From: JACVRW01 sp963746825
GTDB taxonomy: Bacteria > Actinomycetota > Thermoleophilia > Solirubrobacterales > Thermoleophilaceae
Reading direction: 5' to 3'
Assembly (NCBI GenBank): GCA_963746825.1
Contig: CAVVCU010000004.1
Coordinates: 1-64,000 of the forward strand
Length of the DNA stretch: 64,000 nt
Under the pieces are notes generated by a model. It was not told where the DNA came from. It was given only the letters and a program-made list of their open reading frames with translations, and made no database searches. Every line of letters begins with the position of its first letter. Within the stretch, counting starts at the first letter, position 1. This document shows positions 16,989 to 25,079 of the stretch, in pieces. A program made the translations under genes and the position numbers.

Positions 16989-18553
16989 GTGAGCGAGCTC
17001 GACTCCTTCAATCCCCTCGACGGTGAGCGGCTGGGCGCGGTGCCCACGATCGAGCCCGACCGCCGTGCAGGCGGTGGTCGACGAGGTGGCCGGAGTTCAG
17101 CCGTTCTGGGCCCAGCTTCCGCTGGCTGACCGGGCTCGCTATATGCGGCGCGCGGGACAGGCGCTGATCGACGAGCTCGAGAGCCTGGCCTCGCTGCTCG
17201 CCCGCGAGCAGGGCAAGCCGATCGGCGAGTGCTACGTGATGGAGCTGCTGCCCACGATCGACTCGCTCCGCTGGCTCGCCGAAGCCGGGCCCGGGATCCT
17301 CGCCGACGAGCGCATCCCCCTGCCGGTGTTCATCAAGCAGAAGAGCGCGCGCTTCACCTTCGAGCCGCTCGGCGTGGTGGGGGTGATCGCGCCCTGGAAC
17401 TACCCCTGGTCGATTCCCTTCGGCGAGGTGGCCGATCGCCCTGATGGCCGGCAACGGCGTGGTGCTGAAGCCGGCCTCCCTGACTCCGCTCATCGGTCAG
17501 CGCATCCAGGGCGGTGTTCGAGCGGGCCGGCGTGCCGGAGGGCCTCGTGCGCACCGTCCACGGCGGCGGTGCGGTGGGCCAGGCGCTGGTCGAGTCGAGC
17601 GCGGCCAAGATCTTCTTCACCGGCTCGGTCGAGGTGGGGCGCAGGGTGGGCGAGGAGTGCGCGCGGCGCATGAAGGGCTCGGTGCTCGAGCTCGGCGGCA
17701 AGGACCCGATGATCGTCTGCGCCGACGCGAACCTCCCCAATGCCGTTTCCGGCTGCCTGTGGGGCGGCTTCGCCAACGCCGGGCAGACCTGCTCGGGGAT
17801 CGAGCGTGTGTACGTGATGGAGGAGGTGGCCGAGCGGTTCATCGCCGGCGTGGTGGAGGGGGCACGGGGGCTGCGTGTGGGCGATCCGCATGGACCCGCG
17901 CACCGAGGTGGGGCCGATGGTCTCGCCCGACCAGCTCGCCCTGGTGAAGGAGCTCGTGGACGACGCCGTGTCGCGCCGGCGCCACCCTGCACTGCGGCGG
18001 AGCGGACGGGCCCTACTTCCGCCCGGCCGTGCTCACCGGCGTGACCCACGAGATGCGGATCATGCGCGAGGAGATCTTCGGTCCCGTGGTGCCGATCGTG
18101 ACCGCGGCCTCCGAGGACGAGGCGATCACCCTGGCCAACGACTCCGAGTTCGGGCTGGGCGCGTCGGTGTGGACACTCGACCGGGCCAAGGGCGAGCGCA
18201 TCGCGCACCGGCTGCAGGCCGGGATGGTGTGGCTGAACGACCACATGTTCAGCCACGGCGCCTGCTCCTGCTCGTGGGGCGGGGTGAAGAATTCCGGGCT
18301 CGGCCGCTCCCACTCCAAGTTCGGCCTCTGGGAGTGCGTGAACATCAAGCTGCTGGCCTGGGAGCCGTCGCGCACCCGCAACTTCTGGTGGCATCCCTAC
18401 GACCAGTCGCTGACCCGGGCCATGAGCGCCTCCGCCCGGCTGCTGTACGGGCGCGACGCGGACAAGCCCGAGGCCCTGCGCCGCGGGCTCGGGCCGCTGC
18501 TGCGGGTGGGCGCCAGAACGCTGAGCAACGTGGTCAAGCGCCCTAGAATCTGA
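16989..18553 (+). pseudogene. NAD(P)-dependent aldehyde dehydrogenase, five frameshifts
   Basis: This enzyme oxidises an aldehyde to the acid. Five single extra bases (near 17063, 17432, 17510, 17889 and 17976) split it across all three frames; removing them gives exactly 519 residues. Family motifs survive: APWNYPW in the cofactor fold, FTGSVEVG, the general base region LELGGKDP, and the catalytic cysteine in GQTCSG. The C-terminus has the EEIFGPVVP block and extends about 50 residues beyond the classic domain, as in the FAD-less membrane-associated type. No stop codons occur in the corrected frame, so sequence error explains the breaks better than decay. It starts at GTG 16989. Confidence 0.8.
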
Positions 18554-18556
18554 AGC

Positions 18557-19297
18557 GTGCCCGCCCAAGCCTACGCCGGCAAGGAATGCGTCTGTCAGTT
18601 CCGCAAGGGGATCTGTGACCAGTCGTGCGTGCAGGGGATGCTCGACACCCCCTTCTACATCGCCTGCCTCAAGCTCTCCGGCCGGCGCTGCCTGGTGATC
18701 GGCGGAGGCGAGGTGGGGCTCGAGAAGGTGGAGGGGCTGCTGGCCTGCGACGGCGACGTGACGCTGATCGCCCCTCACGCCGTCGAGCAGCTCGAGGAGC
18801 TTCACCGCGAGGGCTCGATCCGTTGGGAGCGCCGGGAGTATGCGGGCCCCGAGGACCTCGAGGGGGTGTTCATGGTGATCGCCTCCACCGACGACACCGA
18901 CGTGAACATCGCCGTCTACGAGGACGCTGAGCGCCGGGCGATGCTGGTGAACATCGTCGACGTGCCGCCCCTGTGCAACTTCATCCTGCCGGCGATCATC
19001 CGCACGGGCCCGCTGGCCATCGCCATCTCGACCGCCGGCGCGTCGCCCGCGCTGGCCAAGCGCATCCGCAACGAGATCGCCGACGAGTACGGCGAGCCCT
19101 ACGCCAAGCTCGCGGTGATGCTCAACGAGGTGCGCGGCTGGGCGAAGGGCACGCTGCCCACCTACCAGGACCGCAAGGCCTTCTTCGAGTCGATCGTCAA
19201 CGGCGAACCCGACCCGGTCGAGCTGCTGCGCCGCGGCGACGACGCCGCGGTTCGCGACCTGATCGCGGCGGCTCAGGTAACCCATCAGCCCGCCTGA
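18557..19297 (+). CDS. Precorrin-2 dehydrogenase / sirohydrochlorin-type siroheme synthase domain
   Basis: This 246-residue protein is equivalent to the N-terminal (Met8/CysG-N) part of siroheme synthase, oxidising precorrin-2 to sirohydrochlorin with NAD. The dinucleotide loop GGGEVGLEKVEGLL is near 49-62, and the central asparagine-rich turn NIVDVPPLCNF and the helical C-terminal domain (STAGASPALAKRIR) are present. Before the fold starts (MLDTPFYIACL, residue 28) there is an odd 27-residue head with four cysteines (CVC and CDQSC). The methyltransferase partner, CobA, is at 27459. It begins 3 bases after the aldehyde dehydrogenase. Confidence 0.85.
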   Translation: MPAQAYAGKECVCQFRKGICDQSCVQGMLDTPFYIACLKLSGRRCLVIGGGEVGLEKVEGLLACDGDVTLIAPHAVEQLEELHREGSIRWERREYAGPEDLEGVFMVIASTDDTDVNIAVYEDAERRAMLVNIVDVPPLCNFILPAIIRTGPLAIAISTAGASPALAKRIRNEIADEYGEPYAKLAVMLNEVRGWAKGTLPTYQDRKAFFESIVNGEPDPVELLRRGDDAAVRDLIAAAQVTHQPA

Positions 19298-19334
19298 GCG
19301 CCTCACCCACGTCGACGACGCAGGTAACGCGCGG

Positions 19335-19766
19335 ATGGTCGACGTGGGGGCCAAGGAGCCCAGCGAGCGTCGCGCGGTGGCGCGGGCCGTCGTCCGCATG
19401 TCGAAGGACACGGTCGAGGCCCTGCGGCGCGGTGACGCTCCCAAGGGCGACGTGATCGGCACCGCGCGCATCGCCGGGATACAGGCGGCCAAGCGCACGG
19501 CGGACCTGATCCCGCTGTGCCATCCGCTCCCACTGACCTACGTGGACGTGTCGGCGGACATCGCGGCCAGCGAGGTGGTGCTCACCGCGGAGGCGCGCAC
19601 GCGAGCGCAGACCGGAGTGGAGATGGAGGCGATGACCGCGGCCGCCGTGGCCGCCCTGACGGTCTACGACATGGTCAAGGGCCTGGAGCGCGGGGTCGAG
19701 ATCGGCGAGGTGGTGCTGCTGGAGAAGTCGGGCGGGCGCAGCGGGACGTGGCGTCGGGGCTCGTGA
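19335..19766 (+). CDS. moaC: Cyclic pyranopterin monophosphate synthase
   Basis: MoaC makes cyclic pyranopterin monophosphate in molybdenum cofactor synthesis. The conserved LIPLCHPLPLTYVDV segment and the TGVEMEAMTAA and YDMVKGLERG motifs are all present. From the ATG at 19335 the protein has 143 residues and lacks the usual first 14 residues. Those residues (LTHVDDAGNAR) are encoded in frame upstream, back to an ATC at 19284, but no ATG, GTG or TTG occurs before the stop at 19278. The true start is thus unusual or obscured. mogA overlaps its stop. Confidence 0.92.
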   Translation: MVDVGAKEPSERRAVARAVVRMSKDTVEALRRGDAPKGDVIGTARIAGIQAAKRTADLIPLCHPLPLTYVDVSADIAASEVVLTAEARTRAQTGVEMEAMTAAAVAALTVYDMVKGLERGVEIGEVVLLEKSGGRSGTWRRGS

Positions 19767-20227
19767 GGGCGGCGGTCGTGACCGTGTCCACGACCCTCGC
19801 CCGCGGCGAGGGCGAGGACGTGTCGGGGCCGCGCTTGGCCGAGCTCTGCGAGCAGGCCGGGCTCGACGTCAGCCGCGAGACGGTCTCCGACGACCGTGAG
19901 GCGCTGGCCGCGCTGCTGCGGCGCCTGGCCGATGACGAGGGCTTGCGCTTCGTCTTCACCACCGGGGGCACGGGGCTGTCGCCGGACGACGTGACCCCCG
20001 AGGCCACGCTGGACGTGATCGAGCGCGACGCGCCCGGCTACGCCGAGACCATCCGCGCCGACTCGCGCCGGCACACGCCGCTGGGCATCCTGACCCGCGG
20101 GATATCCGGCGTCCGGGGGCGCACGCTGATCATCAACTTCCCCGGGAACCCCAAGGCGATCGACCAGTCCTGGCCCATCGTCGAGCCCACGCTCGAGCAC
20201 GCCGCGGGCTTGCTGGAGCGCTCCTAG
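19763..20227 (+). CDS. mog: Molybdopterin adenylyltransferase (MogA/MoaB family)
   Basis: This 154-residue protein activates molybdopterin with ATP before molybdenum insertion. The MoCF-binding fold shows FTTGGTGLSPDDVTPEA, with the glycine/threonine loop near 70-80, and the C-terminal INFPGNPKAIDQSW. The GTG start overlaps the moaC TGA (GTGA), so the two are coupled. It is convergent with the VOC gene, overlapping by 4 bases. Confidence 0.9.
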   Translation: MRAAVVTVSTTLARGEGEDVSGPRLAELCEQAGLDVSRETVSDDREALAALLRRLADDEGLRFVFTTGGTGLSPDDVTPEATLDVIERDAPGYAETIRADSRRHTPLGILTRGISGVRGRTLIINFPGNPKAIDQSWPIVEPTLEHAAGLLERS

Positions 20228-20625
20228 CCGAGGCCCTTGTCGCGCAGCTCCCGCCGCGCTGTCTCTGACTTCTCGAGGCCGCCGAGCTCCATCCCCTTCA
20301 GCACGGCGGGGGTCTTCGAGAACTGCACGTCGGAATACTCGACCACCTGCACGTGGTTGCCCCAGGGGTCGCGGAAATCGAGGCCGCGGGTCGGCAGGAT
20401 CTCCGCCTCCTCGGCCTCCAGACGGCGCCGCACCTCGTCCCGATCGTCCACGACCAGCCCGAAGTGGCGCTTCCCGTCGGGCGCCTGCTCGCGGCCCTCG
20501 GCCAGCACCAGGAACTGGTCGCCCATGTCGACGAAGGCCATCCCGGGCACCCGCCCGCGCAGCTGGAGCTCGAAGATACGGCTGTAGAAGGCGAGCGCTT
20601 CGTCGAGGTCGTCGACCTCGAGCAC
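20224..20625 (-). CDS. VOC (glyoxalase/bleomycin resistance) superfamily protein
   Basis: This is a single glyoxalase-like domain plus a short charged tail, 133 residues from the GTG at 20625. The fold features are LEVDDLDEALAFYSRIF at the start, HFGLVV in the middle and FRDPWGNHVQVVEY near the end. The substrate is unknown. The usual first strand (LVGINHLVLEV) is encoded just upstream in frame, back to an ATC at 20655, with no standard start codon in between, so the annotated start truncates the domain by about ten residues. Confidence 0.75.
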   Translation of the reverse strand: MLEVDDLDEALAFYSRIFELQLRGRVPGMAFVDMGDQFLVLAEGREQAPDGKRHFGLVVDDRDEVRRRLEAEEAEILPTRGLDFRDPWGNHVQVVEYSDVQFSKTPAVLKGMELGGLEKSETARRELRDKGLG

Positions 20626-20678
20626 CAGGTGGTTGATTCCGACCAGCCGCGGGATCGCCGCATCATAGGCTTCGCTCC

Positions 20679-21326
20679 GTGGCGGCGATCGAGCTCGACG
20701 GGCTGGAGCGGAACTACGGCGAGCGCGTGGCGCTCAGCGGCGTCTCGGTGCGCGTGGAGCCCGGCCAGACGCTCGCCGTGCTGGGGGGTAACGGCGCCGG
20801 CAAGACCACCCTTCTCCGGGTGCTGGCCGGCCTGCTGCGCCCCCACGGTGGGCGGGCGGTGGTGCTCGGCGCCGAGCTGCCGGGCGAGCGCTGGAAGCTG
20901 CCGGCCCGGGTGGGTTACCTCGGCCACGAGCCGCTGCTCTACCGCGAGCTGAGCGCGCGGGAGAACCTGCGATACCACGCCCGCCTGCACGGCGTCGACA
21001 CCGCCCGGGTGGAGGTCGCCCTGGCGGCGGTGGGCATGGAGCGGCGTGCGGACGATCCGGTACGCGAGCTCTCGCGGGGCATGGTCCAGCGGGTGGCCGC
21101 GGCCCGGGCCGTGCTGCACGAGCCCGAGCTGCTGCTGCTCGACGAGCCGCGCGCCAACCTCGACCCCGCGGGGGCGGAGCAGCTCGAGCCACTCATCGGC
21201 AGGAGTTCGAGACGGACGCGGGTGCTGGTGAGCCACGACGTGCGGGGCGCGCTGGCGGAGGCCGACGTCGTCCTGCGCCTCAGGCAGGGACGGCCGGCGC
21301 CCGAGGGCGAAGAGATCTACGCGTGA
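20679..21326 (+). CDS. ccmA: Cytochrome c biogenesis ABC transporter ATP-binding protein
   Basis: CcmA is the ATPase that drives release of haem from the CcmE/CcmC system in cytochrome c maturation. In its 215 residues Walker A is GGNGAGKTTLLR (34-45), the ABC signature LSRGMVQR is near 127 and Walker B LLLLDEP is near 146. The GTG at 20679 starts it. It overlaps ccmB by 4 bases and heads the ccmABCD-hemA-hemC operon. Confidence 0.9.
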   Translation: MAAIELDGLERNYGERVALSGVSVRVEPGQTLAVLGGNGAGKTTLLRVLAGLLRPHGGRAVVLGAELPGERWKLPARVGYLGHEPLLYRELSARENLRYHARLHGVDTARVEVALAAVGMERRADDPVRELSRGMVQRVAAARAVLHEPELLLLDEPRANLDPAGAEQLEPLIGRSSRRTRVLVSHDVRGALAEADVVLRLRQGRPAPEGEEIYA

Positions 21327-21997
21327 TCGCGACGGCCCGCGCGATCCTGCGCAAGGACCTGCTGCTCGAGTGGCGCACCAAGGAGTCGGTGCCGGCGATG
21401 ACCCTGTTCACGCTGACCGTCTACGTGCTCTTCCATTTCGGCCTCGACCGGGACTCGCTCGACGGCGAGCTGGCCTCCGGGGTGCTCTGGGTCACGCTGC
21501 TGCTGGCCTCGGTGATCGGGGTGTCGCGACTGTTCGGGGCCGAACGCGAGCAGGGCGGGATCGTGGGGCTGCTCCTGGCCCCGGTGGACCGGACGGCGCT
21601 GTGGGTGGCCAAGGCCACCGGGCTGTTCCTGATGCTCGTGGTGGTGGAGCTGGTGGCAGTGCCGGCGTTCGGGCTGCTGCTCCTCGGGCCGGGCCTCGGC
21701 GGAGCGCTGCCCGAGCTCCTGGCCGTGCTGCTGCTCGGCAACGTCGGCATCGCCGCCGTGGGGGCGCTGGTGGCCGCCCTGGCCGCCGAGACGCGGGCGC
21801 ACGAGCTGATCGTGCCCCTGCTCCTGCTTCCCCTGCTGGTGCCGGTACTGATCTCCTGCGCCCAGGCCACGGAGCCCCTGCTGCGCCAGGATGCGGTGGC
21901 CGAGGACCTTGGTCGCTGGTTGGGGCTACTCAGCCTTTACGATGTGGTGTTCGTGCTTCTTTCTGTCGCAGTGTTCGACTTCTTGCTCGAGGACTGA
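21323..21997 (+). CDS. ccmB: Cytochrome c biogenesis ABC transporter permease
   Basis: CcmB is a 224-residue integral membrane protein with six predicted helices (for example around residues 20-40, 50-68, 95-115, 125-148, 150-175 and 200-222). It forms the membrane part of the CcmAB complex. The charged segment ERGIVGLLLAPVD-like (here EQGGIVGLLLAPV) after the second helix is typical. It overlaps ccmA by 4 bases and ccmC by one. Confidence 0.88.
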   Translation: MIATARAILRKDLLLEWRTKESVPAMTLFTLTVYVLFHFGLDRDSLDGELASGVLWVTLLLASVIGVSRLFGAEREQGGIVGLLLAPVDRTALWVAKATGLFLMLVVVELVAVPAFGLLLLGPGLGGALPELLAVLLLGNVGIAAVGALVAALAAETRAHELIVPLLLLPLLVPVLISCAQATEPLLRQDAVAEDLGRWLGLLSLYDVVFVLLSVAVFDFLLED

Positions 21998-22689
21998 TGT
22001 ATTCGAAGGGCTTGATCCCCCTGGCGGTGGCCAGCGTCGTGGCCGTCACGACGGCGATGGCGCTCATCTTCTTCTACGCGCCGCTCGACGCCGACCAGGG
22101 CTTCGTCCAGAAGATCTTCTACGTGCACGTGCCCATGGCGATCGTGGCGCTGTGCGGCTTCGTCGCCGGCGGGATCATGGCCATCAAGCACCTGCGCTCG
22201 GGTGACCGTTCGTGGGATCTGCGCTCATACGTGGCCATCCACATGTCGATCATCCTGGGCCTCGGCGTGCTGATCACCGGCGCGATCTGGGCCAAGGCCT
22301 CCTGGGGCCACTGGTGGGTGTGGGACGAGCCGGTGCTGGTGTCGTTCCTGGTGGTGTTCCTGCTCTATTGCGTGTACTACCCGCTGCGCTTCTCGATCGA
22401 GGATCCCGAGCGCCAGGCGCGCTACTCGTCGGTGTTCGCGATCGCCGCCGGAGCGTTCGTGCCGCTGAACTTCGTGGCCGTGCGCATGGCCGAGGCCTAC
22501 ACCCACCCGCGGGTGCTCTCCCAGACCGGGGGCAGCCTGCCCGGCGACATGCGCCTGACCTTCCTCGTGTCGCTGGTGGCGATGGCGTTGCTGTTCGTGA
22601 CCCTCTGGAAGCTCGAGCTGACGGCCAAGCACGCCTCGCTGCAGCTCAAGCGGCTGAAGAGGAGGCTCGATGCCCGCGTTGCCGCTTGA
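21997..22689 (+). CDS. ccmC: Haem exporter / haem handling protein
   Basis: CcmC hands haem to CcmE in system I cytochrome c maturation. In its 230 residues there are six membrane segments and the tryptophan-rich haem-binding motif WGHWWVWDEP near residue 105, flanked by conserved histidines in YVHVPMA and AEAYTHP. The ATG overlaps the ccmB TGA by one base, and its 3' end overlaps the small ccmD-like gene by 20 bases. Confidence 0.9.
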   Translation: MYSKGLIPLAVASVVAVTTAMALIFFYAPLDADQGFVQKIFYVHVPMAIVALCGFVAGGIMAIKHLRSGDRSWDLRSYVAIHMSIILGLGVLITGAIWAKASWGHWWVWDEPVLVSFLVVFLLYCVYYPLRFSIEDPERQARYSSVFAIAAGAFVPLNFVAVRMAEAYTHPRVLSQTGGSLPGDMRLTFLVSLVAMALLFVTLWKLELTAKHASLQLKRLKRRLDARVAA

Positions 22690-22828
22690 CGAGGCGGGCA
22701 AGTACGTGGCCGGCGCGTACGGGGTCTTCCTCGCCCTGATCCTGATCTACGTGGCCATCATCGGCGCCAAGATCACGCGCATCGACCGCGAGATCACCCG
22801 CTTGGCGGAAGAAGACGACGACCTGTGA
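22670..22828 (+). CDS. ccmD: Small single-pass membrane protein, CcmD-like
   Basis: This 52-residue gene begins at ATG 22670 inside the end of ccmC and ends in the TGA that overlaps the hemA GTG. The product has a short N-terminus (KYVAGAYG), one hydrophobic helix (VFLALILIYVAIIGAKI, about 18-34) and a charged helical tail. Size, position after ccmC and the GAYG-helix layout match CcmD, which helps release holo-CcmE. The sequence is short, so the family call is mainly positional. Confidence 0.75.
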   Translation: MPALPLDEAGKYVAGAYGVFLALILIYVAIIGAKITRIDREITRLAEEDDDL

Positions 22829-24168
22829 CCGGCGAGCTGTTGGCGCTCGGCGCCAACCACAAGACCGCGCCGCTGCCGCTGCGTGAGAAGCTCGCCCTGC
22901 CCACCGCGCGCGCCGCTCGCGTGCTGGCCGAGCTGACCGAGCACGACTCGATACACGAGGCAGTCGCCCTCTTCACCTGCAACCGCACCGAGCTCTACCT
23001 GGTGACCGAGGATGCCGTGGAGGCCGAGAACGCCGCGCTGGCGATTCTCTCCCGACAGGCCGGGCTGCGTACCAGCGAGCTGCTGGGCTCGCTCTACTCG
23101 CTGCGCGGTCGCGAGACGGTGGAGCACCTGTTCGCCGTGACCGGCGGCCTCGACTCGATGATCGTGGGCGAGGCCGAGATCCAGGGACAGGTCAAGCGCG
23201 CGTACGAGATGGCCCTCGTCGAGGGCGTGAGCGGCCCCGTGTCCAACCGCCTCTTCCGCGACGCGCTGGCGGCGGGCAAGCGCGTGCGCAGCGAGACCGG
23301 GATCGCGCGCTCGAACGTATCGGTGTCGACCGTGGCCGTGGCGCTCGCCGGCGATTTCCTGGGCAGCCTGGCCGAGCGGCGGGTGCTCGTGATCGGGGCC
23401 GGGGAGAACGCCGAGCTGACCGCCCGCGCGCTGCGCGATCGCGGCGTGGAGGCGTTCTTCGTCGCCAATCGCCGTCACGACCGCGCGCTCGAGCTGGCGC
23501 AGCGCTTCGGCGGGCGGGCCATCGCGTTCGACGACCTCCCCAGCGAGCTCGAGCACGCCGACATCGTGGTCAGCTCCACCGGCGCTCCGCACCAGATCCT
23601 CGGCCGCCAGGAGCTCGAGTTCGTGGCCGCCTCGCGCATGGGGCGGCCGCTCGTGCTGATCGACCTCGCGGTTCCGCGGGACATCGAGCCGAGCGTGCGC
23701 GACTGCCCGGGCATCGCCCTCTACGACATGGACGACCTGCAGCAGGCGGTCGCTCGCAACCTCGACCAGCGCGCCGCCGAGGCGCACGAGGCGTTCGCTC
23801 TGCTGCAGGAGGAGGTCGCTCGCTTCGAGAGTTGGCTCGGCTCGCTCGACGTGCTGCCCACCATCGCCGCCCTGCGCCGCCGGGGCGATGACGTTGTCGA
23901 CCAGGTGCTGCGCGAGAACGAGGCGCGCTGGGAGTCGCTGTCCGCGGCCGACCGCAAGCGTCTCGAGGTGATGGCCCGCGCCGTGGTCTCGCGACTGCTG
24001 CACGAGCCCACGCTGCGGCTCAAGGACGTGACCGGCGACGGCTCCTCCTACCGCCACGTGCACACGCTGCGCGAGCTGTTCGGCCTGGAGGCTGCGCTCG
24101 CGCCCGGCGACGAAGCACCCTCCGCCGAGGTCACCCGCCTCGACGCGCGCCGCCAGAACCTGGCGTGA
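22825..24168 (+). CDS. hemA: Glutamyl-tRNA reductase
   Basis: HemA reduces glutamyl-tRNA to glutamate-1-semialdehyde, the first committed step of C5-pathway tetrapyrrole synthesis. In its 447 residues the catalytic cysteine is C52 in LFTCNRTE, followed by GLDSMIVGEAEIQGQVK, the NADPH fold VLVIGAGENAEL near 190 and the C-terminal dimer helices. The GTG overlaps the ccmD-like TGA and its end overlaps hemC by 4 bases. The order ccm-hemA-hemC links haem supply to cytochrome c assembly. Confidence 0.95.
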   Translation: MTGELLALGANHKTAPLPLREKLALPTARAARVLAELTEHDSIHEAVALFTCNRTELYLVTEDAVEAENAALAILSRQAGLRTSELLGSLYSLRGRETVEHLFAVTGGLDSMIVGEAEIQGQVKRAYEMALVEGVSGPVSNRLFRDALAAGKRVRSETGIARSNVSVSTVAVALAGDFLGSLAERRVLVIGAGENAELTARALRDRGVEAFFVANRRHDRALELAQRFGGRAIAFDDLPSELEHADIVVSSTGAPHQILGRQELEFVAASRMGRPLVLIDLAVPRDIEPSVRDCPGIALYDMDDLQQAVARNLDQRAAEAHEAFALLQEEVARFESWLGSLDVLPTIAALRRRGDDVVDQVLRENEARWESLSAADRKRLEVMARAVVSRLLHEPTLRLKDVTGDGSSYRHVHTLRELFGLEAALAPGDEAPSAEVTRLDARRQNLA

Positions 24169-25079
24169 TCCGGCTGGGCAGCCGCGGCAGCGCGCTGGCG
24201 CTGGCGCAGGCCCGCTCGGTCGCCGAGCGGCTCGGCGAGGATGTCGAGCTCGTGACGATCACGACCTCCGGCGACCGCGCCTCGGCCCGTGGTGCCCATC
24301 CCCCACCGGCCGACGGCGGTGACAAGGCGCGCTTCGTCAAGGAGATCGACGAGGCCCTGATCGCGGCCCGGATCGACCTCGCGGTGCACTCGGCCAAGGA
24401 CGTGCCCGGGGAGCTGCCCGACGGCGTGATCATCGCGGGCGTGCCCCCGCGCGCCGATCCGCGCGACGCTCTCTGCGGGGCCCCCTCGCTCGCCGCGCTG
24501 GCCGAGGGCGCGGTGGTGGGCACGGCCAGCGTGCGGCGGCGCGCGCAGCTCATGGCGCTGCGGCCCGACCTCGACATCCGGGAGCTGCGCGGCAACGTCG
24601 ACACCCGGCTGCGGCGTCTCGCCGAGGGCGCCTATGACGCCATCGTGGTGGCCCAGGCCGGACTCGACCGCCTGGGCCGCGGGGCCGAGGGAAGCGCGAT
24701 GAGCGAGCTGGTGCCCGCGCCCGGCCAGGGCTGCCTCGCGCTCGAGGCGCGCAGCCACGACGGCGCCGCCGCCCGCGCCGCAGCGGACATCACCGATGGG
24801 GCGGCATTCGCGGAGCTGAGCGCCGAGCGGGCGCTGGTGACCTCGCTCGAGGCCTCCTGCAACACGCCGATCGGCGCCAACGCCGTCGTCGCCGGCGGCG
24901 CACTCACGCTCTCCGCCTTCGTGGGCCTGCCCGACGGCTCGCACTGGATGCGCGACGAGCTGAGCGGCCCGGCGGCGGACCCGTCCGCGCTCGGACAGGC
25001 GGTGGGCGAGCGCCTGCTGAGCGCCGGGGCCGCCGACCTGCTCGCCGAGGCCGAGCGCATGGCTCAGAGCTCGGTGTAG
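24165..25079 (+). CDS. hemC: Hydroxymethylbilane synthase (porphobilinogen deaminase)
   Basis: HemC joins four porphobilinogens into hydroxymethylbilane. In its 304 residues the N-terminal LGSRGSALALAQA, the catalytic loop SAKDVPGELPDG and the domain 2 segment PAPGQGCLALE are present. The cofactor-binding cysteine is C232 in EASCNTPIGANA. The start overlaps hemA (GTGA). HemB is not in the window. Its last 16 bases overlap the convergent GrpB-GNAT gene. Confidence 0.95.
   Translation: MIRLGSRGSALALAQARSVAERLGEDVELVTITTSGDRASARGAHPPPADGGDKARFVKEIDEALIAARIDLAVHSAKDVPGELPDGVIIAGVPPRADPRDALCGAPSLAALAEGAVVGTASVRRRAQLMALRPDLDIRELRGNVDTRLRRLAEGAYDAIVVAQAGLDRLGRGAEGSAMSELVPAPGQGCLALEARSHDGAAARAAADITDGAAFAELSAERALVTSLEASCNTPIGANAVVAGGALTLSAFVGLPDGSHWMRDELSGPAADPSALGQAVGERLLSAGAADLLAEAERMAQSSV

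Noticed and set aside
16989..18553. Programmed ribosomal frameshifting in the aldehyde dehydrogenase
   Set aside because: Five shifts in one direction at unrelated sequences, without slippery heptamers or a conserved stimulatory structure, fit sequence errors better.
17354..19498. 714-codon open frame on the minus strand
   Set aside because: It lies antisense to the aldehyde dehydrogenase and precorrin-2 dehydrogenase genes, has low-complexity histidine/valine/arginine content and no domain. It is a shadow of high-GC codon bias.
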